DNA of 35,661 bases. Origin: Dichotomicrobium sp964540795. GTDB lineage: Bacteria; Pseudomonadota; Alphaproteobacteria; Rhizobiales; Rhodomicrobiaceae. Positions within the stretch are counted from its first letter, which is position 1. The number at the start of each line of letters is the position of its first letter. Below the pieces are notes generated by a model. That model saw only the letters and a program-made list of their open reading frames with translations. It was not told where the DNA came from and made no database searches. Both the position numbers and the translations under genes were made by a program. Of the stretch, positions 15,932-22,347 are shown piece after piece. Location: contig CAZINX010000021.1 in assembly GCA_964540795.1 (NCBI GenBank), positions 1-35,661 on the forward strand, written 5' to 3'.

Positions 15932-15940
15932 AATGGTCGA

Positions 15941-16045
15941 TCAGGCCGCCTGACGCTTCGAACTGGCCTCGGGCCCGACCGCCGCGCTGCTGTCAGCCAG
16001 CAGCAGTATGGCGATCCAGCGCAGCGACGGCACATGGCTGCACAC
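15941..16045 (-). repeat. right 105-bp direct repeat: functional 3' end of the AI-2E-type gene
   Basis: Identical over 105 bases to 14036-14140. This copy is continuous with the transporter gene and begins with its stop codon (TCA at 15941-15943 on the plus strand). It forms the right border of the TIGR04141 islet. Confidence 0.95.
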
Positions 16046-17017
16046 GATCACGAAGGCCGTCGTCATCGGCACGCTCAGGAATGCGCCGATCACGCCCCAG
16101 ATCATCCCCCAGAACGCCAGCGAGGCCATCACCACAAACGGGCTGAGATTGAGGCTGCGGCCCATGAGCCGCGGCTCTATGATATTGCCGATGATGAACT
16201 GCGTGCCGGCCAGCAGCACGGCGATAATGAAGAACTCCCACAGCGTCTCGAACTGGACCAGCGCGAGAAGCGCGGGAAACACGACGCCCAGCACCGAACC
16301 GATGCTGGGGATGTAGTTGAGCAGGAAGATCACCAGCGCCCACGTCTCGGCGAAGTCCACGCCCAGCGCCTTGAGCACCGCGTAGCTGATCCCGGCGGTG
16401 AAGACGCTCAGGATGGTCTTGATCCAGATATACCGGCGCACGCTCTCGGCAATGTCCTCGATCGCGTGCTTGATCTGGTCGGCCTCGCCCGGCCGGTCAG
16501 CCAATCGGTCGATCTTCGGCCCGAGCCGCCCGCGCTCGGCCAGCAGAAAGCCGATATAAAGCGCCACCAGCGTCAGCGTCGCCGCGATGCCGCCGGCGGT
16601 GCCGAGCAGGCCGGGGACGCGGTTGAGAATGTCGATTTGCCGGATGGATTGGCGAATGCGCTCGGCTAACTCCGGTCCCGCCCAGCCGAGCACTTGTTCC
16701 GCAAGCGCGTTGAAGCGTTCGACATATGCCGGCCAGGCGCGCTCCACGTCGCTGGTCTGGCCCGCAAGAATATTGAATACCGCGACGATCACCACGACGA
16801 ACAGAACGACCGCGCTCAACGTGGCGAAGGGTTCGGGCAAACCGAGCCGGCGGATGCGGTCGCCCGCCGCGCTCAGCAGGATGGTTATCAGACCGGCCAC
16901 CACGATCGGGATGAGGAACGGCGCGCCATACACCAACCCCGCGATGAGAATGCCCATCAAAATGGCGAGCAACGCGATGTCGTTCAGGCTCGGTTCGCTC
17001 GTGCGTTGCGATGACAT
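15941..17017 (-). CDS. AI-2E (PerM/YdiK) family transporter
   Basis: A membrane protein of 358 residues starting at the ATG at 17017 (MSSQRTSEPSLNDIALL). It shows the family pattern: two or three N-terminal membrane helices (ALLAILMGILIAGLVYGAPFLIPIVVAGLI), an extracytoplasmic helical region (about 90-150), then DIAESVRRYIWIKTILSVFTAGISY, the conserved LLNYIPSIGSVLGVVFPALLAL, and GNIIEPRLMGRSLNLSPFVV near the C terminus. The family is named for autoinducer-2 export, but many members act in ion or other small-solute efflux, so the substrate is open. It lies 28 bases downstream of the SDR gene at 17046-17747, probably in one unit. Its 3' end was the site of the islet insertion. Confidence 0.9.
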   Translation of the reverse strand: MSSQRTSEPSLNDIALLAILMGILIAGLVYGAPFLIPIVVAGLITILLSAAGDRIRRLGLPEPFATLSAVVLFVVVIVAVFNILAGQTSDVERAWPAYVERFNALAEQVLGWAGPELAERIRQSIRQIDILNRVPGLLGTAGGIAATLTLVALYIGFLLAERGRLGPKIDRLADRPGEADQIKHAIEDIAESVRRYIWIKTILSVFTAGISYAVLKALGVDFAETWALVIFLLNYIPSIGSVLGVVFPALLALVQFETLWEFFIIAVLLAGTQFIIGNIIEPRLMGRSLNLSPFVVMASLAFWGMIWGVIGAFLSVPMTTAFVIVCSHVPSLRWIAILLLADSSAAVGPEASSKRQAA

Positions 17018-17045
17018 CCCGTTTCCCCCGCTTCGCCTGCCGTGC

Positions 17046-17747
17046 TCAGAATTTCTCGCCCCACGGGCGCAGCGCAACCTCGAACGTCCAGGCGCTGCGA
17101 TCCTGATGCAGCACATGCAGATAAGTGCGCGCTATGGCGTCCGGGTCAAGCATACTGTCCGGCGCATCCGGCGGCTCGGCGCGGCCCGGATTGCGGATCG
17201 CGCCGTCTATGACGAAATGCGCCACATGGAGGCCGTGCGGCTGCAACTCGCGTGCGATGCTCTCGGCCATGCCGCGCAGCGCGAACTTGCCCATCGCGAA
17301 AGGCGCGGACTGCGGGTAGCCCTTCACGCTCGCCGACGCGCCGGTGAACAGGATCGCGCCGTGCCGGTTCGGCAGCATCCGCTTCGCCGCGGCCTGCGCC
17401 ACGAGGAATCCGCCATAGGCCGTCACACTCAGCGCGTTCGCGACGCCCTCCCGGTCCAGCTCGATAAACGGCCCGCGCACGCGCGCGCTCGGGTTGAACA
17501 CGACGACATCGGGCGAGCCGCCGAGTTCGCGGTCCATATGAACGAACAGCGCATCAACCTGGTCCGGCTGCGTCACATCGCACGGGTGCGCGGCCGCGCC
17601 TGTCTCGGCGATCAGCGGCTGGAGCTTGTCCACGTTGCGCGCGGCCAGCCCGACCTTCAGCCCCGCCGCGGCAAGCGCGCGCGCCAGCGAGGCGCTCAAG
17701 CCATCGCCAGCGCCGACGATCAGCGCGCGTTGGTAGGTGTCGATCAT
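17046..17747 (-). CDS. SDR-family protein without the catalytic tyrosine
   Basis: A protein of 233 residues with the SDR Rossmann fold: ALIVGAGDGLSASLARALAAAG (residues 8-29, the nucleotide-binding GxGxG-type turn), HPCDVTQPDQVDALF, and FTGASASVKG (Ser138/Ser140). Where classical SDRs have YxxxK, this protein has F150-A-M-G-K154, so the proton-donating Tyr is lost; the NNAG motif is also replaced (VVFNPSARV). A known subgroup of SDR-like proteins shares this F-A-x-G-K-F-A-L-R pattern, so it is not a random mutation. It may use another acid or bind the cofactor without classical catalysis. It is transcribed ahead of the AI-2E-type transporter gene. Confidence 0.87.
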   Translation of the reverse strand: MIDTYQRALIVGAGDGLSASLARALAAAGLKVGLAARNVDKLQPLIAETGAAAHPCDVTQPDQVDALFVHMDRELGGSPDVVVFNPSARVRGPFIELDREGVANALSVTAYGGFLVAQAAAKRMLPNRHGAILFTGASASVKGYPQSAPFAMGKFALRGMAESIARELQPHGLHVAHFVIDGAIRNPGRAEPPDAPDSMLDPDAIARTYLHVLHQDRSAWTFEVALRPWGEKF

Positions 17748-17925
17748 GCCATGCCTCCCGAGATCCCGGCTGCCCGCCCGCGCGCCATCCTGTCACCTTC
17801 GCTGACGCGGATAGTGATGACTGCATACCGGATTCGTCAAATTCGCATTTGACCGCAAGAACCGAATTGCCGAGCACACCCGCATCCTGCACGGATGCGG
17901 CGGAGCAACAGCCGAAAGACGAAGC

Positions 17926-18861
17926 ATGTCAGAGGCCCCGGCCATCAATACCTCCATGGGCGCGAGCGAATGGGCGATGCTCATCACGCTGTCGCTGCTC
18001 TGGGGCGCGTCCTTCTTCTTTAACGGGGTGGCGGTGCAGAGCCTGCCGACATTCACCGTCGTCGTCGCCCGCGTGGTCATCGCGGCGGTCATCCTGCATC
18101 TCGCGCTGCGCGCCAGCGGGCTGAGGATGCCGCGCGACGCCGCGCTGTGGCGCACCTTCTTCGCGATGGCCCTCATCAACAACGTAATGCCTTTCTCGCT
18201 GATCGTTTGGGGCCAGTCGCACATCGCCTCCGGGCTGGCGGCTATCGTCAACGCAACCACGCCGCTGTTCACCGTTATGATCGCCCATGTGTTCACATCC
18301 GATGAAAAGCTCACGCGCGGGCGGCTCGCTGGCGTCATCATCGGGCTTTCGGGCGTGGCGGTGATGATCGGGCTGGATGCGCTGCGCAATCTGGGCGTCA
18401 ATGTCCTCGCGCAGCTCGCCGTGCTGGGCGGGGCCATGTGCTATGCCTCGGCGGCGGTGTTCGGGCGGCGGTTCCGCACCATGAACATCACGCCGACGCA
18501 GACCGCGACGGGCCAGACGACGGCGGCCAGCGTCATCCTTCTGCCCGTCGTTCTGCTGGTCGACCAGCCATGGACGCTGCCGATGCCCGGAGTCGGCACG
18601 GTCGCGGCGCTTTTCGCTGTTGCCGCGCTGTCCACGGCGCTCGCGTATATCATCTATTTCCGCCTGCTTGCGAGCGCGGGCGCGACCAACGTGCTGCTGG
18701 TCACGTTCCTGGTGCCGGTCGTGGCGATCCTGCTGGGCGCGGCCTTCCTCGGGGAGGTGCTGCAGCCGCAACACCTGCTCGGCATGGCGCTGATCGGGCT
18801 TGGGCTGGCGGCCATCGACGGGCGGCCCTGGCGGCTCTTGATGCGTTACTGGACGCCCTGA
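17926..18861 (+). CDS. DMT superfamily (EamA) transporter
   Basis: A protein of 311 residues with about ten hydrophobic helices in two EamA repeats. The first starts at WAMLITLSLLWGASFFFNGVAVQSLP, with the family's N-terminal 'LLWGASF' signature, and contains PFSLIVWGQSHIASGLAAIVNATTPLFTVMIAH. The second covers AVLGGAMCYASAAVFGRRF to LLVTFLVPVVAILLGAAFLGE. EamA exporters move amino acids or other small metabolites out across the inner membrane; the substrate cannot be read from sequence. It is divergent from the SDR/AI-2E unit, and its 3' end overlaps the convergent GNAT gene by 16 bases. Confidence 0.9.
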   Translation: MSEAPAINTSMGASEWAMLITLSLLWGASFFFNGVAVQSLPTFTVVVARVVIAAVILHLALRASGLRMPRDAALWRTFFAMALINNVMPFSLIVWGQSHIASGLAAIVNATTPLFTVMIAHVFTSDEKLTRGRLAGVIIGLSGVAVMIGLDALRNLGVNVLAQLAVLGGAMCYASAAVFGRRFRTMNITPTQTATGQTTAASVILLPVVLLVDQPWTLPMPGVGTVAALFAVAALSTALAYIIYFRLLASAGATNVLLVTFLVPVVAILLGAAFLGEVLQPQHLLGMALIGLGLAAIDGRPWRLLMRYWTP

Positions 18862-19382
18862 CCCTCGGACGCATCATCCAGCTCCATCACCATCGCCACG
18901 CCGGGCAGCGTCACGTCCGGCGCGAGGCGGCAGGGCGCCGGCCCGACCACGCGCAGGCCCAGCGCGGCATAAAACGGTATGGCCTGCCGGGTGGACAGGC
19001 ACTGAAGCCGGCGCACGCCCTGGGCTTTCGCCTCGGCGATGCATTTTTCGAGCAGACGCGCCCCGACGCCCTGTCGCACCGCATCCGGGTGGGTCGCGAA
19101 GTGGCGCAGATGAGCAACGTCCGGCTTGACCGGCGCATCCGGGCGATCCGGCGCGTCAAGGCTCCAGCCCCCGCAGCCGGCCGGTCCCAGCCCGGCGAAC
19201 TCGGCGATGTAATAGCGCCCGCTGGAGAGCAGTTCGGGGCGCGGTCGCGTCAGAAGCGGGAGCGCCTTTTCAAGCGACTGCGGATCATAGGCATCTTGCA
19301 AAAGCGCCCCATATGAAGCCTGCAGGAGCGCCGCGACCGCTTCCGTGTCGCGCGGCATCGTCGGGCGGATATGGAAAGACAT
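18846..19382 (-). CDS. GNAT family N-acetyltransferase
   Basis: A protein of 178 residues, the size of a single GNAT domain. It opens with FHIRPTMPRDTEAVAALLQASYGALL, the usual first strand and helix. The acetyl-CoA motif A is HLRHFATHPDAVRQGVGARLLEKCIAEAKAQG (RxxGxG/A form), and motif B follows as FYAALGLRVVGP. It transfers an acetyl group from acetyl-CoA to an amine; the acceptor is unknown. It is convergent with, and overlaps by 16 bases, the DMT transporter gene. Confidence 0.88.
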   Translation of the reverse strand: MSFHIRPTMPRDTEAVAALLQASYGALLQDAYDPQSLEKALPLLTRPRPELLSSGRYYIAEFAGLGPAGCGGWSLDAPDRPDAPVKPDVAHLRHFATHPDAVRQGVGARLLEKCIAEAKAQGVRRLQCLSTRQAIPFYAALGLRVVGPAPCRLAPDVTLPGVAMVMELDDASEGQGVQ

Positions 19383-19474
19383 GTCCTCATCATCGGCATT
19401 TGTCCGCCATCATGCAACCGGACGGCTGGCGCAAATGACTTCTCGCGGCTCCCGCGATGCGATAGGGATCACTC

Positions 19475-20152
19475 ATGGAACAGAAGGCGCCGCACGTTGA
19501 CTGGATCTCGCAGTTTTCCGGCCTGGCCGGCATGGAAGCGCCGGTGCGCGCGCGCCTGACGGCTGAAAGCACGATCATTGCCGTGCCCAAGGGCACCGTC
19601 ATCTTCGGCCCCGGCAAGGCCCCCGAGAACCTGCTGCTGCTGCTTTCCGGCACGGTGCGCGTGCATCAGACCTCCGAGAGCGGGCGCGATATCGTGCTCT
19701 ACCGTGTTTCTGCGGGCGAAAGCTGCGTGCTGACGACCGCCTGCGTGCTTGCGTATGAGGATTATCTGGCCGAGGGCGTCGCCGAGACTGACATTCAGGC
19801 CGTGGCCATCCCGCGCCGGGTTTTCGAGGAGCTGATCGCGGAATCGCCCGTGTTCCGCCGTTTCGTTTTCACGGCCTATTCCCGGCGCATCACCGATCTG
19901 TTCTTCATCATCGAGGAGATCGCCTTCCGGCGCATGGACATCCGCCTGGCGCAGAAGCTGGTCGAACTGCCCGCGCCCGGCGGCGTCATCGCCACGACGC
20001 ATCAGGAACTTGCGGCCGAACTGGGCACCGCGCGGGAGGTCATTTCCCGCCAGCTCAAGGAATTCCAGCGCCGCGGCTGGGTCGATCTCGCGCGCGGAGA
20101 AATCCGCATCCGTGACCGCGACGCCCTCAAGGCCCTCCAGTCTGCGGGCTGA
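19475..20152 (+). CDS. Crp/Fnr family regulator of the sulfide-oxidation genes
   Basis: A protein of 225 residues with an N-terminal cyclic-nucleotide-type beta roll (about 20-125: KGTVIFGPGKAPENLLLLLSGTVRVHQ ... GRDIVLYRVSAGESC), a dimer helix (about 130-160) and a winged helix-turn-helix (TTHQELAAELGTAREVISRQLKEFQRRGWVDLARG). The Fnr iron-sulfur cysteine cluster is absent. Instead Cys84 and Cys90 sit six residues apart in GESCVLTTACVL, in the beta-roll/hinge area where a persulfide or polysulfide could bridge them. The gene lies directly upstream of, and in the same direction as, the YeeE/PDO/SQR genes, so it is the likely local regulator. Sulfur sensing is inference. Confidence 0.88.
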   Translation: MEQKAPHVDWISQFSGLAGMEAPVRARLTAESTIIAVPKGTVIFGPGKAPENLLLLLSGTVRVHQTSESGRDIVLYRVSAGESCVLTTACVLAYEDYLAEGVAETDIQAVAIPRRVFEELIAESPVFRRFVFTAYSRRITDLFFIIEEIAFRRMDIRLAQKLVELPAPGGVIATTHQELAAELGTAREVISRQLKEFQRRGWVDLARGEIRIRDRDALKALQSAG

Positions 20153-20193
20153 AAACCCGCTCACGCCGCCTTTTCCCGCCACGAAATTGATCT

Positions 20194-20206
20194 GTGACAA
20201 CGTCAC
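20194..20206. promoter_or_regulatory. putative operator (GTGAC-N3-GTCAC)
   Basis: A perfect 5-bp inverted repeat, GTGAC-AAC-GTCAC, lies in the 111-base gap between the Crp/Fnr gene and the DUF2892 gene, 58 bases before the latter. It resembles a compact Crp/Fnr-type half-site pair. A weak promoter could follow (TAAGCT at 20224-20229). It is the best candidate site for the adjacent regulator. Confidence 0.45.
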
Positions 20207-20263
20207 CGACATGCGCGCGCAATTAAGCTAGATTTGCGGCGCAATTTTCGGAGGGCAGGAAAA

Positions 20264-20476
20264 ATGACGGTCAATGTCGGAACTTTCGATCGCGTCTTGC
20301 GCTTTGTTGTCGGCGTCTTGCTCGCAATCGCGCCATTCGCAACGGATATCGCGCTGTTTCAGGGTCAGACGGCGATGATCGTGTCGGTGGTTGTCGGCGC
20401 GGTGCTCGTGCTGACGGCGCTCGTGCGCGTCTGCCCGCTGTATTCCTTGCTCGGAATGCGGACCTGCAGCAGTTGA
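20264..20476 (+). CDS. DUF2892 family small membrane protein
   Basis: A protein of 70 residues starting at the ATG at 20264, preceded by GGAGGG and AGGA. It begins MTVNVGTFDRVLRFVVGVLL, typical of DUF2892 ('inner membrane protein YgaP-like' tail), with two hydrophobic helices (LRFVVGVLLAIAPFA and MIVSVVVGAVLVLTALV) and a closing CPLYSLLGMRTCSS with two cysteines. Such domains occur alone or fused to rhodaneses near sulfur-transfer genes; here it opens the YeeE/PDO/SQR operon. Function is unknown. Confidence 0.86.
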   Translation: MTVNVGTFDRVLRFVVGVLLAIAPFATDIALFQGQTAMIVSVVVGAVLVLTALVRVCPLYSLLGMRTCSS

Positions 20477-20483
20477 GGTCTTG

Positions 20484-20912
20484 ATGACGGAATTCACCCC
20501 TTTCGCGTCTCTGTTCGGCGGCGTCCTGATCGGGCTTTCGGCCGTCTTGCTCATGCTCGTGCTCGGCCGCGTGATGGGCGCCACCGGCATTCTCACCGGC
20601 TTCATCAATCCGGCTTCCGGCGCGGACTGGGGTTGGCGCGCGGCCGTGCTCGCCGGCATGGTCACCGCGCCGCTGGCCTACTTCGCCGTGATGGGCGGGA
20701 TGCCAGCCATTCAGGTGCCGGTCTCCACGCCGCTGATGCTGCTCGGCGGGTTCATCGTCGGCATCGGCGTGACCCTCGGCTCAGGCTGCACCTCGGGCCA
20801 CGGCGTTTGCGGCATGGCGCGGCTGTCCGGCCGGTCGATCACAGCCACGCTGACCTTCATGGTCGCAACAGCGGCAACCGTTTTCGTCATTCGCCATGTG
20901 TTGGGAGGCTAG
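20484..20912 (+). CDS. YeeE/YedE family transporter, first half (split pair)
   Basis: A membrane protein of 142 residues with about four hydrophobic helices. The family loop with cysteines reads GVTLGSGCTSGHGVCGMARLSGRS near the C terminus. It corresponds to the N-terminal half of full-length TsuA-type thiosulfate transporters. The second half is encoded separately just downstream (stop and next start only 1 base apart), so the two should form one transporter. In bacteria this split pair often accompanies persulfide dioxygenase and SQR genes (known context). A TTG three bases upstream of the ATG at 20484 is an alternative start. Confidence 0.9.
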   Translation: MTEFTPFASLFGGVLIGLSAVLLMLVLGRVMGATGILTGFINPASGADWGWRAAVLAGMVTAPLAYFAVMGGMPAIQVPVSTPLMLLGGFIVGIGVTLGSGCTSGHGVCGMARLSGRSITATLTFMVATAATVFVIRHVLGG

Positions 20913-20913
20913 G

Positions 20914-21366
20914 ATGCAACGTCTGATCCCCGCTTTCCTGATCGGCCTGTTGTTCGGCCTCGGCATTGTCATCTCGGGCATGGGCAACCCGGCCAAGGTG
21001 CTGAACTTCTTCGATTTCGCCGGCTCCTGGGACCCCAGCCTGATCTTCGTCATGGGCGGCGCGCTGGCCGTCACCTTCATCGGCTATCAGCTGGTGCTGG
21101 CGCGCAGCCGCCCGCTCGCCGATGAGCGCTTTCACGTTCCCGCCAGCCGGACCATCGACACGCGCCTTCTCGGCGGCGCGGCCGTCTTCGGCATCGGCTG
21201 GGGCATGGCCGGCTTTTGCCCGGGCGGGGCGCTGCCCGTCATCGGCACGGGGCGAACGGAGGTGCTGCTGTTCGTGGCGGCCATGATCGCGGGCATTTTC
21301 ACCGCGCAGACCCTGATGCGCCTTGCGCAGGGCAAGCCGGGAGTCTCGCAGACGCTGCGGCAATAA
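20914..21366 (+). CDS. YeeE/YedE family transporter, second half (split pair)
   Basis: A membrane protein of 150 residues from the ATG at 20914, with GGGAGG about 6 bases before it inside the end of the preceding gene. It starts MQRLIPAFLIGLLFGLGIVISGMGNPAKVLNFF, the conserved opening of the second YeeE half. It carries the cysteine loop FGIGWGMAGFCPGGALP, which pairs with the GSGC loop of the first half to make the substrate path. It is probably translated together with its partner, and is followed after 22 bases by the persulfide-dioxygenase-like gene. Confidence 0.9.
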   Translation: MQRLIPAFLIGLLFGLGIVISGMGNPAKVLNFFDFAGSWDPSLIFVMGGALAVTFIGYQLVLARSRPLADERFHVPASRTIDTRLLGGAAVFGIGWGMAGFCPGGALPVIGTGRTEVLLFVAAMIAGIFTAQTLMRLAQGKPGVSQTLRQ

Positions 21367-21388
21367 GACGAGAGCAGTGGAGGAAACC

Positions 21389-22273
21389 ATGAGCGCATAC
21401 CGCACCAACATGTCGGTCCGGCCCGAGGTGAAGGGCTTCTTCGACCCGCAGACCAACACGATCAGCTATGTGGTGAAAGACCCGAACTCGCAGGCCTGCG
21501 CCGTCGTCGACTCGGTCATGGACATCGACTACGCCGCCGGGCGCATTACCTTCGAGCACGCAGACGAAATCATCGACTACGTCAAGCAGAACGATCTCGA
21601 AGTCGAGTGGCTGATCGAGACGCATGTCCACGCCGACCACCTGTCCGCTGCGCCATACATCCAGGACAAGCTGGGCGGCAAGATCGGCATCGGCGACAAG
21701 ATCACGGTTGTTCAGGAGACGTTCGGCAAGGTCTTCAACGAGGGGACCGAGTTCCAGCGCGACGGCAGCCAGTTCGACCGGCTGTTCTCGGATGGCGACA
21801 CCTACGAGATCGGCACGATGTCGGCCTTCGTCATCCACACGCCGGGCCACACGCCCGCCTGCATGACGCATGTGATCGGCGACGCCGCCTTCGTCGGCGA
21901 TACCCTGTTCATGCCCGATGGCGGCTCGGCGCGCGCGGACTTCCCCGGCGGCGACGCAGGCACGCTTTACGACTCGATCCAGAAGCTGCTCGCGCTGCCC
22001 GACGACATGCGCCTGTTCATGTGCCACGACTACGGCCCGAACGGGCGCGACATCAAGTGGGAGACCACGGTCGGCGAGGAGAAGGCGCATAATATCCATG
22101 TGGGCGGCGGCAAGACCAAGGAAGAGTTCGTCAAGTTCCGCACCGAGCGCGATGCGCAACTCGCGATGCCGCGGCTCATCATCCCCTCGCTGCAGGTGAA
22201 CATGCGCGCCGGCGAAGTGCCGACCGACGAGCACGGCGACAAGATGCTCAAGGTGCCGGTCAACAAGCTCTAG
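21389..22273 (+). CDS. metallo-beta-lactamase fold persulfide dioxygenase-like (Blh/ETHE1 type)
   Basis: A protein of 294 residues from the ATG at 21389, with TGGAGGA upstream. It is a metallo-beta-lactamase fold protein: H79-V-H81-A-D83-H84, the TPGHTPACMTH strand with His154, and FVGDTLF with Asp171. The segment GGSARADFPGGDAGTLYDSIQKLLALPDD is characteristic of the ETHE1/Blh persulfide dioxygenase branch, where a single Fe(II) oxidises glutathione persulfide to sulfite. In Blh proteins a DUF442 domain is fused in front; here that domain sits at the front of the next protein, the SQR, instead. The role is removal of the persulfide made by SQR. Confidence 0.9.
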   Translation: MSAYRTNMSVRPEVKGFFDPQTNTISYVVKDPNSQACAVVDSVMDIDYAAGRITFEHADEIIDYVKQNDLEVEWLIETHVHADHLSAAPYIQDKLGGKIGIGDKITVVQETFGKVFNEGTEFQRDGSQFDRLFSDGDTYEIGTMSAFVIHTPGHTPACMTHVIGDAAFVGDTLFMPDGGSARADFPGGDAGTLYDSIQKLLALPDDMRLFMCHDYGPNGRDIKWETTVGEEKAHNIHVGGGKTKEEFVKFRTERDAQLAMPRLIIPSLQVNMRAGEVPTDEHGDKMLKVPVNKL

Positions 22274-22347
22274 ATGGGAAAGATGCAGCGCGGAAAACGC
22301 GCAAAAAACGACCGGCCCCGCCGGCAAAAGGAAGAGGAAACGAACCA

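Larger units (their letters stand above)
14141..15940. mobile_element. 1.8-kb AT-rich islet inserted at the AI-2E-type gene 3' end
   Basis: The 1,800 bases between the two 105-bp direct repeats are clearly AT-richer than both flanks and hold only one (interrupted) gene of the TIGR04141/DUF6119 family. The right repeat begins exactly at the transporter's stop codon, so the insertion left that gene intact while a spare copy of its 3' end marks the far border. No integrase, transposase or IS end is visible, so mobilisation would have been in trans or by homologous recombination of a circle carrying the gene end. Confidence 0.8.
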
